From [Enterobacter] lignolyticus SCF1 (GTDB lineage Bacteria > Pseudomonadota > Gammaproteobacteria > Enterobacterales > Enterobacteriaceae): a stretch of 64,000 bases of DNA. The stretch covers positions 4,526,001 through 4,590,000 of the forward strand of contig NC_014618.1 in assembly GCF_000164865.1 (NCBI RefSeq). The letters run 5' to 3'. Below the pieces are notes generated by a model. It searched no databases and was not told the origin of the DNA. It saw only the letters and a list, made by a program, of their open reading frames with translations. This document shows positions 46,061-54,089 of the stretch, piece after piece (the stretch's first letter is position 1; the number at the start of each line of letters is the position of its first letter). Position numbers and translations under genes: made by a program.

Positions 46061-47002
46061 ATGTTAGACAAAGTTTTAAGAATTGCCACCCGACAAAGCC
46101 CCCTCGCGCTGTGGCAGGCACATTATGTCAAAGACCGCCTGACGGCGTGTCACCCGGGGCTACAGGTTGAACTGGTTCCCATGGTCACCCGCGGCGATGT
46201 TATTCTTGATACTCCGCTGGCCAAAGTGGGCGGAAAAGGACTGTTTGTCAAAGAGCTGGAGCTGGCTCTGCTTGAACATCGCGCCGACATCGCCGTTCAC
46301 TCAATGAAGGATGTGCCGGTCGAGTTCCCGCAGGGGCTTGGGCTGACCACCATCTGCGAACGCGAAGATCCGCGCGATGCGTTTGTCTCAAATCAGTACG
46401 CGTCCCTCGATGCGCTGCCTGCCGGCAGCATCGTTGGCACGTCAAGTTTACGCCGTCAGTGCCAGCTGGCCGCACAGCGTCCGGATCTCGTTATCCGCTC
46501 TCTGCGCGGCAACGTCGGCACGCGTCTGAGCAAGCTCGATAACGGCGACTACGACGCGATTATTCTGGCCGTCGCCGGCCTGAAGCGTCTCGGCCTGGAA
46601 TCGCGTATCCGCCAGGCTCTGTCGCCGGAGCAGTCGCTGCCCGCCGTCGGCCAGGGCGCCGTCGGCATCGAGTGCCGCCTAGATGATGACGCCACGCGCG
46701 CCCTGCTGGCGCCGCTGAACCATCCGGAAACCGCCGTTCGCGTCGGCGCAGAGCGCGCGATGAACACCCGTCTGGAGGGCGGTTGCCAGGTGCCTATCGG
46801 TAGCTATGCTGAATTACAAGGCGGCGAGCTGTGGCTGCGCGCGCTGGTTGGCGCTCCGGACGGCAGCCGTATGGTGCGCGGAGAGCGCCGCGGCACGCCG
46901 GAAGAGGCTGAGCGTCTTGGCGTATCGCTGGCCGAAGAGCTGCTCGACAACGGCGCGCGCGAGATCCTCGCTGAGGTCTATAACGGAGAAGCACCGCAAT
47001 GA
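46061..47002 (+). CDS. hemC: Hydroxymethylbilane synthase
   Basis: Porphobilinogen deaminase, condensing four porphobilinogens into hydroxymethylbilane. 313 aa from the ATG at 46061; an ATG five codons upstream (46046) is also in frame. Substrate-binding Arg-rich TSSLRRQCQL and the dipyrromethane-cofactor Cys in NTRLEGGCQVPIGSY (about 242) are present. First gene of the hemC-hemD-hemX-hemY operon. Confidence 0.97.
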   Translation: MLDKVLRIATRQSPLALWQAHYVKDRLTACHPGLQVELVPMVTRGDVILDTPLAKVGGKGLFVKELELALLEHRADIAVHSMKDVPVEFPQGLGLTTICEREDPRDAFVSNQYASLDALPAGSIVGTSSLRRQCQLAAQRPDLVIRSLRGNVGTRLSKLDNGDYDAIILAVAGLKRLGLESRIRQALSPEQSLPAVGQGAVGIECRLDDDATRALLAPLNHPETAVRVGAERAMNTRLEGGCQVPIGSYAELQGGELWLRALVGAPDGSRMVRGERRGTPEEAERLGVSLAEELLDNGAREILAEVYNGEAPQ

Positions 47003-47739
47003 GTATTCTGGTCACTCGCCCCTCTGAGCAAGGAGAAGAGCTGGTCCGCCGCCTGCAGGCGATGGGGCGAGAGGCCTGGAGCTTTCCGCTCATTGAATTT
47101 ACCCCCGGCCGCGATCTTCCCGGGCTCGCGCAGGCGATGTCCGCGCTGGGCGCAGGCGATTTATTATTCGCGCTGTCGCAGCACGCCGTCGACTTCGCCC
47201 ACGGGCAGCTGCAGCAGTCCGGCCTGCGCTGGCCGTCGCCGCCCGGCTACTTCGCCATCGGACGCACCACCGCGCTGGCGCTGCACACCGTCAGCGGCAT
47301 CGACGTTCGCTATCCTTTGGATCGGGAAATCAGCGAAGTATTGCTACAATTACCTGAATTACAAAATATTACGGGCAAAAAGGCGCTGATTCTGCGCGGC
47401 AACGGCGGACGGGAGCTGCTGGGCGATACGCTGAGCGCCCGCGGCGCCGATGTGACGTTTTGTGAATGTTATCAACGAACTCCCCGACACTATGACGGCG
47501 CAGAAGAAGCCATGCGCTGGCAGTCGCGCGGGGTGACGACGCTGGTCACGACCAGCGGGGAAATGTTACAACAGCTCTGGTCGCTAATCCCCCCGTGGTA
47601 TCGCGAACGCTGGCTGCTGGAGTGCAAAATGGTGGTCGTCAGCGAACGGCTCGCCCGTCTGGCCCGCGAGTTGGGCTGGAAGGATATTCAGGTGGCTGAT
47701 AGCGCCGACAACGACGCGCTGCTGCGTGCTATACCCTAA
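46999..47739 (+). CDS. hemD: Uroporphyrinogen-III synthase
   Basis: Cyclises hydroxymethylbilane with ring D inversion. 246 aa. Weakly conserved family; recognisable parts are ILVTRPSEQGEELVRRL, the LFALSQHAVDFAHG and FCECYQRTPRHYDG stretches and TTSGEMLQQLWSLIP. Its ATG overlaps the hemC stop (ATGA at 46999-47002). Confidence 0.96.
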   Translation: MSILVTRPSEQGEELVRRLQAMGREAWSFPLIEFTPGRDLPGLAQAMSALGAGDLLFALSQHAVDFAHGQLQQSGLRWPSPPGYFAIGRTTALALHTVSGIDVRYPLDREISEVLLQLPELQNITGKKALILRGNGGRELLGDTLSARGADVTFCECYQRTPRHYDGAEEAMRWQSRGVTTLVTTSGEMLQQLWSLIPPWYRERWLLECKMVVVSERLARLARELGWKDIQVADSADNDALLRAIP

Positions 47740-47779
47740 CGTATTCGGGTATGGATAACTCTCATAATTGGAAGCCATA

Positions 47780-48958
47780 ATGACGGAACAAAAAGACAAC
47801 TCCGCCGTGGTTGAAGAGACCAGGGAAGCCGTGGACACTTCGCCACAGCAGGAACATGCTGAGAAAAAGAACGGCAGCAATAAAACCAGCCTTGTCCTGA
47901 GCGCGGTCGCCATCGCGATTGCGCTGGCCGCGGGCGTCGGTCTGTATGGCCTGGTGAAACAGCAGGGCGTAAATCAAACCACCACCAACGACGCGCTGGT
48001 TAATCAGGTCACCGCCCTGCAAAAGGCGCAGGAAACGCAGAAAAGCGAACTGGAAGGCGTGATTAAGCAGCAGGCGGAGCAGCTCGCCGACGCCAAACGC
48101 CAGCAGGACGCCCTGAGCAAACAGCTCGGTGAGGTCCAGCAGAAAGTCGCCACCATTTCCGGCAGCGATGCCAAAACCTGGCTGCTCGCCCAGGCGGACT
48201 TCCTGGTCAAACTGGCCGGGCGCAAGCTGTGGAGCGATCAGGACGTCACCACCGCCGCCGCGCTGCTGAAAAGCGCCGACGCCAGCCTGGCGGACATGAA
48301 CGATCCCAGCCTTATCAACGCCCGTCGCGCCATCACTGACGATATCGCCAGCCTGTCGGCGGTCTCCCAGGTGGATTACGACGGTATTATCCTGAAGGTC
48401 AATCAGCTGTCGAACCAGATTGATAATCTGCGTCTGGCGGACAACAACGACGATGACGCGCCGATGGATGCGGACAGCAGCGAGCTTTCAAGTTCCATTA
48501 GCGAATGGCGCGTGAACCTGCAAAAGAGCTGGCAGAACTTTATGGATAGCTTTATCACTATCCGCCGCCGCGATGAAACCGCCGTTCCCCTGCTGGCGCC
48601 GAATCAGGACGTCTACCTGCGCGAAAATATCCGCTCCCGCCTGCTGGTTGCGGCGCAGGCCGTTCCTCGCCATCAGGAAGAAACTTATAAACAGGCGCTG
48701 GATAACGTCTCCACCTGGGTGCGCGCCTACTACGACACCGAGGACGCCACCACGAAAGCCTTCCTGGATGAAGTGGATAAGCTCAGCCAGCAGAGCATCA
48801 CCATGAACGTGCCGGAATCTCTGCAGAGCCAGCAAATTCTGGAAAAACTGATGCAGACCCGCGTGCGTAACCTGCTGGCACAGCCTGCGGCAGCGCCGAC
48901 GGCCGCCGCACCGGCGCCTGCGCCATCTGAAGCGCCGGCCGCGCCGCAAGGAGAATGA
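47780..48958 (+). CDS. hemX: HemX family protein, putative uroporphyrinogen-related membrane protein
   Basis: 392 aa. Despite the name the methyltransferase assignment is doubtful; in E. coli it is an inner-membrane protein of unclear role. A cytoplasmic acidic tail (1-35), one membrane helix (about 38-58, LVLSAVAIAIALAAGVGLYGLV), a periplasmic coiled coil (about 70-115) and an Ala/Pro-rich end. The start at 47780 follows GGAAGCCATA; an upstream TTG is rejected. hemY starts at the stop. Confidence 0.93.
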   Translation: MTEQKDNSAVVEETREAVDTSPQQEHAEKKNGSNKTSLVLSAVAIAIALAAGVGLYGLVKQQGVNQTTTNDALVNQVTALQKAQETQKSELEGVIKQQAEQLADAKRQQDALSKQLGEVQQKVATISGSDAKTWLLAQADFLVKLAGRKLWSDQDVTTAAALLKSADASLADMNDPSLINARRAITDDIASLSAVSQVDYDGIILKVNQLSNQIDNLRLADNNDDDAPMDADSSELSSSISEWRVNLQKSWQNFMDSFITIRRRDETAVPLLAPNQDVYLRENIRSRLLVAAQAVPRHQEETYKQALDNVSTWVRAYYDTEDATTKAFLDEVDKLSQQSITMNVPESLQSQQILEKLMQTRVRNLLAQPAAAPTAAAPAPAPSEAPAAPQGE

Positions 48959-48960
48959 GC

Positions 48961-50157
48961 ATGTTGAAAGTATTGTTGCTCTTTGCACTGCTGATCGCCG
49001 GGATCGTCGTGGGCCCCATGATCGCGGGCCACCAGGGCTATGTGCTGATCCAGACCGACACCTATAACATTGAAACCAGCGTTACCGGCCTGGCGATCGT
49101 TATGATCCTCGCCATGGCCGTTCTTTTCGCTATCGAGTGGGTCTTACGCCGTCTCTTGCGTACCGGCGCCCACACCCGCGGCTGGTTTGTCGGCCGTAAG
49201 CGTCGTCGCGCGCGTAAGCAGACCGAACAGGCGCTGCTGAAGCTGGCGGAAGGCGACTATCAGCAGGTCGAGAAGCTGATGTCGAAAAATGCCGACCACG
49301 CCGAGCAGCCGGTGGTCAACTACCTGCTCGCCGCCGAAGCCGCGCAGCAGCGCGGTGACGAAGCGCGCGCCAACCAGCATCTGGAGCGCGCGGCGGAAAT
49401 TGCCGGTAATGACCTGATCCCGGTCGAGATTACCCGCGTACGTCTGCAGCTGGCGCGTAATGAAAATCACGCGGCGCGCCACGGCGTCGATAAGCTGCTG
49501 GAGATAGCGCCGCGCCATCCGGAAGTGCTGCGTCTTGCCGAGCAGGCCTATACCCGCACTGGCGCCTGGAGCTCGCTTATCGATATCATCCCGTCAATGG
49601 GCAAAGCTAATGTTGTCGACGACGCCCAGCGCGCGGCGCTGGAGCAGCAGGCCTGGATTGGGCTGATGGATCAGGCGCAAGCCAACGACGGCAGCGAAGG
49701 ACTGCGTAACTGGTGGAAAAACCAGAGCCGCAAAACGCGCCACGACGTCGCGCTGCAGGTCGCCATGGCGGAACATCTCATCGAGTGTGACGATCATGAC
49801 ACCGCGCAGCAGATCGTTATCGACGGCCTGAAGCGCCACTATGACGATCGCCTGCTGGCGCCCATTCCGCGTCTCAAAACCAACAATCCGGAGCAGCTGG
49901 AAAAAGTGCTGCGCCAGCAGCTCAAAACCGTGGGCGACCGCCCGCTGCTGTGGAGCACGCTTGGGCAATCGCTGATGAAACACGGCGAATGGCAGGAGGC
50001 GACCCTCGCCTTCCGCGCGGCGCTGAAACAGCGTCCCGACGCGTTTGATTATGCCTGGCTTGCCGATGCGCTGGACAGGCAGCACCAGCCGGAAGAAGCC
50101 GCCGCGATGCGCCGCGACGGTCTGCTGCTGACTCTGCAAAACAACCCACCCGCGTAA
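48961..50157 (+). CDS. hemY: HemY TPR-type membrane protein
   Basis: 398 aa from the ATG at 48961, which sits 7 nt after AAGGAG; another ATG at 48955 overlaps the hemX stop but is too close to that RBS. Two N-terminal membrane helices (about 2-25 and 41-60) with TGAHTRGWFVGRKRRRARKQ between membrane and tetratricopeptide-like helical repeats. The role in late haem synthesis is old and unproven; distinct from Bacillus HemY. Confidence 0.94.
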   Translation: MLKVLLLFALLIAGIVVGPMIAGHQGYVLIQTDTYNIETSVTGLAIVMILAMAVLFAIEWVLRRLLRTGAHTRGWFVGRKRRRARKQTEQALLKLAEGDYQQVEKLMSKNADHAEQPVVNYLLAAEAAQQRGDEARANQHLERAAEIAGNDLIPVEITRVRLQLARNENHAARHGVDKLLEIAPRHPEVLRLAEQAYTRTGAWSSLIDIIPSMGKANVVDDAQRAALEQQAWIGLMDQAQANDGSEGLRNWWKNQSRKTRHDVALQVAMAEHLIECDDHDTAQQIVIDGLKRHYDDRLLAPIPRLKTNNPEQLEKVLRQQLKTVGDRPLLWSTLGQSLMKHGEWQEATLAFRAALKQRPDAFDYAWLADALDRQHQPEEAAAMRRDGLLLTLQNNPPA

Positions 50158-50161
50158 CATG

Positions 50162-50193
50162 AAGGGGCCATAAGGGCCCCTTTCTTTTTTTAT
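50162..50193 (+). terminator. Terminator of the hemCDXY operon
   Basis: Stem AAGGGGCC/GGCCCCTT (50162-50169 and 50175-50182), loop of five, then TTTCTTTTTTTAT on the plus strand, directly after the hemY stop. A strong intrinsic terminator. Confidence 0.9.
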
Positions 50194-50327
50194 CTTCCCC
50201 TGCTAGGTTTATTTTTCACTTCGAATACGGATACTTACCCGCCAATGTAACGCTATCTCCAGCACCCCCATTGTTTTTCCATTACGCGCGCCGCGCGTGG
50301 GTATGTTATTGCTGGAGATAATCTCTC

Positions 50328-51536
50328 ATGAATTTTTTGCTGTTCGCGCTGTTACGCGCGTTGCGCTGCTATGCCTGGCTGCGGCTGCTGGCGGCGGCAT
50401 TTATCTGGTCGTCATTAGGCAATGGTCTGACGCAAGTTGTGGTGTTCGGCCAGCTTCTGCAGTGGCAGGCGTCCCCTGCGTTGCTCACCCTCGCCTGGCT
50501 TCTTGCCACGGTGCCAGGATTTATCGGCAGCCTGCTTGGGGAAACGCTGTGCCGCAGGGCTACGCCGCTGTCGGTGCTGATGGCGGCCGAAGCCGCCGGG
50601 ATGCTGGCCCTGCTGATTCCCTGGTTCGGACTGCAGTATCAGAGCATCCCTGCGCTTTTGATGGTGCAATCCGTTGAGGCGCTGCTGGGCGGCATCACCT
50701 GGCCTGCGCTGGCGCTCATCTTCAAACACGGGTTGCGAAATGACGAGCTGCCAGCAGCTACCGCCATGGAGAGCCTGATTTTCGCTTCGCAGGTGCTGCT
50801 CGGCACGGGTATCGGCGTGCTGCTTTTCGGCCGTGTTTCGCCCTTTGCGCTGCTGGGCATTGATGCGTTGAGCTTTCTGCTCTCATTGGGATTGCTGTGG
50901 CTAGCCTGCAGACGGTTTCCGGAGGGCAAGGCATCGGCCGCCGCGGTGCCTGTAAACAGGGGGCTGGCATGGGCGACGCTCAGTACGGTACAAAAGCGTA
51001 GTCTGCTGCTGCTTCCCGCGCTGGCGGCGGTCGGCTCTCCGGCCATGGCGCTATTGCCCGCGCTGGCACAGCAGCTTAACCCCGGCGGGGCGGCCGGCCT
51101 CGCGCTGCCGCTGCTGTTCAGCCGCAGCCTGGGGCAGCTGTTTGGGCCTCTGCTGCTCAACGGCGATCGCCTGGCGGGATACGCAAAACGTAACCGGTTA
51201 CTGCTCGGCTGTCTGCTGATTTTCCTCGGCGCCTATGGCACGCTTCCGTTGACCAGAGGTGCGGCAAGCGCCGCGCTGCTGCTTATCTTTATTGCGCACC
51301 TGGCCTCCAACGTCGTGTTCGCGCTCGGCACCTTCAGCGTACTGCACCACTTCTCCGCGGCAGAGGTTTCATCGGCCAGCGCCAGAACCGGACGCTGGCA
51401 AACCCTCAGCGCAGCCCTGGCCACCGGAATCACCGTACTGCTGACCGCACGGTTTGGCGCGATACAGACGCTCTATATGGTCTGCGCGACGACGTTCGCA
51501 CTAGTCGCCCTGCTGCTGGCCCGCTACCGGGAATAA
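50328..51536 (+). CDS. MFS-type transporter
   Basis: 402 aa, about eleven to twelve hydrophobic helices, of the major facilitator superfamily; the nearest feel is of the group that includes enterobactin exporter-like and macrolide-efflux-like proteins, but I do not recognise the substrate. Residues 10-90 and 200-390 hold the two six-helix halves, with GETLCRRATPL as a loop 2-3 region. It stands alone between the hemY terminator and GlmZ; E. coli has aslA/aslB nearby but no MFS gene here as I recall. AGATAATCTCTC before the ATG gives only a weak ribosome-binding site. It ends directly at the GlmZ terminator, so transcripts converge. Confidence 0.8.
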   Translation: MNFLLFALLRALRCYAWLRLLAAAFIWSSLGNGLTQVVVFGQLLQWQASPALLTLAWLLATVPGFIGSLLGETLCRRATPLSVLMAAEAAGMLALLIPWFGLQYQSIPALLMVQSVEALLGGITWPALALIFKHGLRNDELPAATAMESLIFASQVLLGTGIGVLLFGRVSPFALLGIDALSFLLSLGLLWLACRRFPEGKASAAAVPVNRGLAWATLSTVQKRSLLLLPALAAVGSPAMALLPALAQQLNPGGAAGLALPLLFSRSLGQLFGPLLLNGDRLAGYAKRNRLLLGCLLIFLGAYGTLPLTRGAASAALLLIFIAHLASNVVFALGTFSVLHHFSAAEVSSASARTGRWQTLSAALATGITVLLTARFGAIQTLYMVCATTFALVALLLARYRE

Positions 51537-51540
51537 CCCA

Positions 51541-51570
51541 TAAAAAAACGCCTGCTCAAGAGCAGGCGTT
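51541..51570 (-). terminator. Terminator of glmZ
   Basis: Stem AACGCCTGC/GCAGGCGTT (51547-51555 and 51562-51570), with a run of T on the minus strand at 51542-51548. It also faces the MFS gene on the other strand and could slow its read-through. Confidence 0.88.
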
Positions 51571-51742
51571 AAAACAGGTCTGTTTTGACAACAAATGGTG
51601 CTTCACTCAACGTTATGTCCATGGTGTCTGATGAGGCCGAAGCGACATCTGTCAGTGGACGATAAGCACCGTAAACGGCTCTGCATCATTCCTGAGTTTA
51701 TGAGGCCTGAAAGCGAACATAAGAGATGGAATGAGCATCTAC
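51542..51742 (-). ncRNA. glmZ: GlmZ small RNA
   Basis: Minus-strand sequence from GTAGATGCTCATTCCATC (5' end at 51742) through TTTACGGTGCTTATCGTCC and CGTTGAGTGAAGCACC to CCTGTTTTAACGCCTGCTC matches E. coli GlmZ almost throughout, as I recall it, about 201 nt. GlmZ is an Hfq-bound RNA that activates glmS translation; RapZ and RNase E inactivate it unless GlmY titrates RapZ. A -10 GATAAT lies at 51749-51754, six bases before the start; no sigma-54 GG/GC signature is in phase, so I infer a sigma-70 promoter. It ends in the hairpin at 51541-51570. Confidence 0.92.
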
Positions 51743-51854
51743 CTGGTTATTATCGCACATTGGTTGCGCAGGTTGCACCCCTGAATCCAGGGATATTGTT
51801 GTTTTTAGGAATAAAGGCGATGTCGCTATCTGGCGACGAAAAAAACGGGGAGAA

Positions 51855-51881
51855 AACAAAAAACCCCGCCGAAGCGGGGTT
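51855..51881 (-). terminator. Terminator of the tRNA operon
   Basis: Stem AACCCCGC/GCGGGGTT (51862-51869 and 51874-51881), CGAA loop (TTCG on the transcribed RNA), then TTTTTTGTTTTC on the minus strand. It starts seven bases after the tRNA-Pro CCA end. Confidence 0.9.
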
Positions 51882-51887
51882 CAAAAT

Positions 51888-51964
51888 TGGTCGGCGAGAG
51901 AGGATTCGAACCTCCGACCCACTGGTCCCAAACCAGTTGCGCTACCAAGCTGCGCTACTCGCCG
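51888..51964 (-). tRNA. proM: tRNA-Pro (UGG)
   Basis: 77-nt cloverleaf on the minus strand from CGGCGAGTAGCGCAGC to the encoded CCA. Anticodon TGG in CTGGTTTGGGACCAG; T-loop GGTTCGAATCC. Matches E. coli proM. Last tRNA of the operon. Confidence 0.96.
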
Positions 51965-52006
51965 ATGTACTGCTTTTTTGAATTTTTAGTTCAATTCTTT
52001 GAGCCG

Positions 52007-52093
52007 TGGTGCGAGGGGGGGGACTTGAACCCCCACGTCCGTAAGAACACTAACACCTGAAGCTAGCGCGTCTACCAATTCCGCCACCTTCGC
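52007..52093 (-). tRNA. leuT: tRNA-Leu (CAG)
   Basis: 87-nt class II tRNA on the minus strand, 5' GCGAAGGTGGCGGAATTGG, long variable arm, encoded CCA. Anticodon CAG within CTAGCTTCAGGTGTTAG. Reads the most used leucine codon CUG. Same place in the operon as E. coli leuT. Confidence 0.96.
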
Positions 52094-52112
52094 ATTTCAC
52101 AACTCTAAATAA

Positions 52113-52189
52113 TGGGGTGGCTAATGGGATTCGAACCCACGACAACTGGAATCACAATCCAGGGCTCTACCAACTGAGCTATAGCCACC
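52113..52189 (-). tRNA. hisR: tRNA-His (GUG)
   Basis: 77 nt including the extra 5' G(-1) needed by histidyl-tRNA synthetase, with encoded CCA. Anticodon GTG within CTGGATTGTGATTCCAG. Single histidine tRNA of the region; matches E. coli hisR. Confidence 0.96.
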
Positions 52190-52254
52190 ACTGTATTCTT
52201 TCACGCGGCCCTGCCGACTTCGCAGACCACCGCAGCTCAAGCGCCGGGACAAAA

Positions 52255-52331
<77 letters not shown>

Positions 52332-52352
52332 TTAGCGCCGTTGCGGGGGTGG

Positions 52353-52381
52353 ATAATACGGACGTCACGCCCCGCTGTCTA
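52353..52381 (-). promoter_or_regulatory. Promoter of the argX tRNA operon
   Basis: Minus-strand -35 TAGACA (52376-52381), 17 bp spacer and -10 TATTAT (52353-52358), followed by CCACCCCCGC, a GC-rich discriminator typical of stringently controlled stable-RNA promoters. It lies about 22 bp upstream of argX. yifK ends 52 bp further upstream with no clear terminator between, so read-through from yifK into the tRNAs is possible, as reported in Salmonella. Confidence 0.75.
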
Positions 52382-52433
52382 GTGCTTTTTTAAAGAAAAT
52401 GCGTGTTTGGTTATGCTTTGCGCATTTTGTCGC

Positions 52434-53819
52434 TTATTCCTCCACCTTCTGGGTGACGGCATGGCGACCCAGGCCAAAAAGCTTGTATCCCGCCGTCACG
52501 GCAGCAAGGAAGATGACCCCGACAAACAGCGACATGCGGGTATCCTCATTAAAATACATCCCGACCAGAACGCAAAGCAGAAACGCCATCGTCAAATAGT
52601 TCGCCCACGGGAACAGCACGGAGCGGAACGGATGACTGGCGATCGCTTTTTTATGCGCCTGACGAAAACGCAGCTGGCTAATCAGGATAACGAACCACGG
52701 CACCATGCCCGGCAGCACGCTGGCGCTGTACACATACACGAACACGCGCTGCGGGTTCGGGATAATGTAGTTCAGGCATGAGCCCACCAGCAGAATGGCG
52801 ATAGAGATAGCCACCCCGGCGACCGGTACGCCTGCGCGGGACACTTTGCCGACCGATGACGGGAGCTGGCGGTTCTTCGACAGCGCGTACAGCATACGCC
52901 CGCAGCTGTACATGCCGCTGTTGCAGCCGGAAAGCGCGGCCGTCAGCACCACAAAGTTGATGATCCCCGCCGCCGCGGTAATCCCGATTTTAGCAAACGT
53001 CAGGACGAACGGGCTGCCGTTGCTGCCAATCTCATTCCACGGGAAGATAGTGACGATGACGAAAATCGCGCCCACGTAGAAAATCAGGATACGCCACAGC
53101 ACTTTGCCTACCGCGCTGCGCAGCGTGACCTGCGGGTTTTTCGCCTCACCGGCAGTGATGCCGATAAGCTCAACCCCCTGGTAAGACGCCACCACGATGC
53201 ACAGCGCCGTCAGAAAGCCTTTCCAGCCGCCCGCGAAGAAGCCGCCGTGTTCCGTCAGATTGCTAAAGCCTATCGACTGACCGCCGTTGCCGAAGCCGAA
53301 GAAAATCACGCCCAGGCCAACGATGATCATCACGATAATGGTGGTGACTTTGATCATCGCGAACCAGAACTCGATTTCACCGTACAGGCGCACGGCGGCG
53401 AGGTTCGCGACGGCCACCAGCCCGACGGCGATCAGCGCGGGTATCCATTGCGCCATTTCCGGGAACCAGAACTGGACATAAACGCCAATCGCGGTAATTT
53501 CCGAAATGCCTACCGCCATCCACATAAACCAGTACGACCATGCGGTGAGGTAGCCAAAGAACGGGCTCATATAGCGGTGCGCGTACACGGCGAAGGAGCC
53601 GGTAACAGGCTCCAGGAACAGCATTTCGCCCATTGAACGCATGATGAAGAAGACGAACAGTCCGGCGATGATATACGCCAGCAGTACGGACGGCCCCGCC
53701 CATTTTAGCGTACTGGCGGAGCCCATAAACAGGCCGACGCCGATCGTACCGCCAAGGGCAATAAGTTCGATATGACGAGCTTCCAGCCCACGCTGAAGCT
53801 CTGGTTTTTTCTCTGCCAT
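52434..53819 (-). CDS. thrP: Threonine/serine:H+ symporter ThrP (YifK)
   Basis: Amino-acid permease of the APC superfamily, twelve helices. 461 aa from the ATG at 53819 with GAGGA upstream. Family signatures: RHIELIALGGTIGVGLFMGSAS at the first helix, GSFAVYAHRYMSPFFGYLTAWSYW (as shorter motifs) and VASYQGVELIGITAGEAKNP. Open upstream codons to 53933 are rejected. It lies between wecG and the tRNA operon on the same strand. A CA-rich segment just before the Shine-Dalgarno is a likely GcvB RNA target. Confidence 0.95.
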   Translation of the reverse strand: MAEKKPELQRGLEARHIELIALGGTIGVGLFMGSASTLKWAGPSVLLAYIIAGLFVFFIMRSMGEMLFLEPVTGSFAVYAHRYMSPFFGYLTAWSYWFMWMAVGISEITAIGVYVQFWFPEMAQWIPALIAVGLVAVANLAAVRLYGEIEFWFAMIKVTTIIVMIIVGLGVIFFGFGNGGQSIGFSNLTEHGGFFAGGWKGFLTALCIVVASYQGVELIGITAGEAKNPQVTLRSAVGKVLWRILIFYVGAIFVIVTIFPWNEIGSNGSPFVLTFAKIGITAAAGIINFVVLTAALSGCNSGMYSCGRMLYALSKNRQLPSSVGKVSRAGVPVAGVAISIAILLVGSCLNYIIPNPQRVFVYVYSASVLPGMVPWFVILISQLRFRQAHKKAIASHPFRSVLFPWANYLTMAFLLCVLVGMYFNEDTRMSLFVGVIFLAAVTAGYKLFGLGRHAVTQKVEE

Positions 53820-53827
53820 AAATCCTC

Positions 53828-53837
53828 GGTTGTGTTT
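53828..53837 (-). promoter_or_regulatory. CA-rich translational enhancer / GcvB target of yifK
   Basis: On the minus strand AAACACAACC lies just before the Shine-Dalgarno GAGGA of yifK. In Salmonella, ACA motifs at this place enhance yifK translation and are masked by the G/U-rich R1 region of the GcvB small RNA. The motif is seen; its function here is inferred from that work. Confidence 0.5.
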
Positions 53838-54051
53838 GCTACAGTTCCGGTCTTTGCCGGTTATTGTTATGGGTATAGATGTTGCCATCGCAGTCCACGC
53901 GATACCGGTCGTCTGCGTTGACGACTGGCGCAAAAAGCGCCGCAGCGCTGCAATGAGTGGGCAAATGGTTTCTTAAAATCTATAAAATGGCAAACGATGC
54001 GTTAAAAAAATGAATGTATTGCACAAGAATGCAGCAGTTGTTGCAGGTAGG

Positions 54052-54081
54052 TTGCAGCGCAAATAGCATATTGCGCTGCAA
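54052..54081. repeat. Perfect 11-bp inverted repeat after wecG
   Basis: TTGCAGCGCAA (54052-54062) and its exact complement TTGCGCTGCAA (54071-54081) with an 8-nt spacer, 9 bp after the wecG stop. T-rich sequence lies before, not after, the hairpin on the minus strand (and A-rich on the plus), so it is not a classical terminator. It could stabilise the 3' end of the long ECA transcript or act as an operator for yifK. Confidence 0.6.
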
Positions 54082-54089
54082 AAAAGAAA

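Noticed and set aside
51755..51775. Sigma-54 promoter for glmZ
   Set aside because: The sequence contains TGCGCAACCAATGTGC, but the GG and GC elements are not at the required 10-bp spacing.
51595..51981. Plus-strand frame of about 128 codons before tRNA-Pro
   Set aside because: It overlaps GlmZ, the tRNA operon terminator and the tRNA gene on the other strand; the sequence is explained by those RNAs.
54052..54081. Intrinsic terminator after wecG
   Set aside because: The T/A-rich flank is on the wrong side of the stem for a terminator in either direction, so it is listed as an inverted repeat only.
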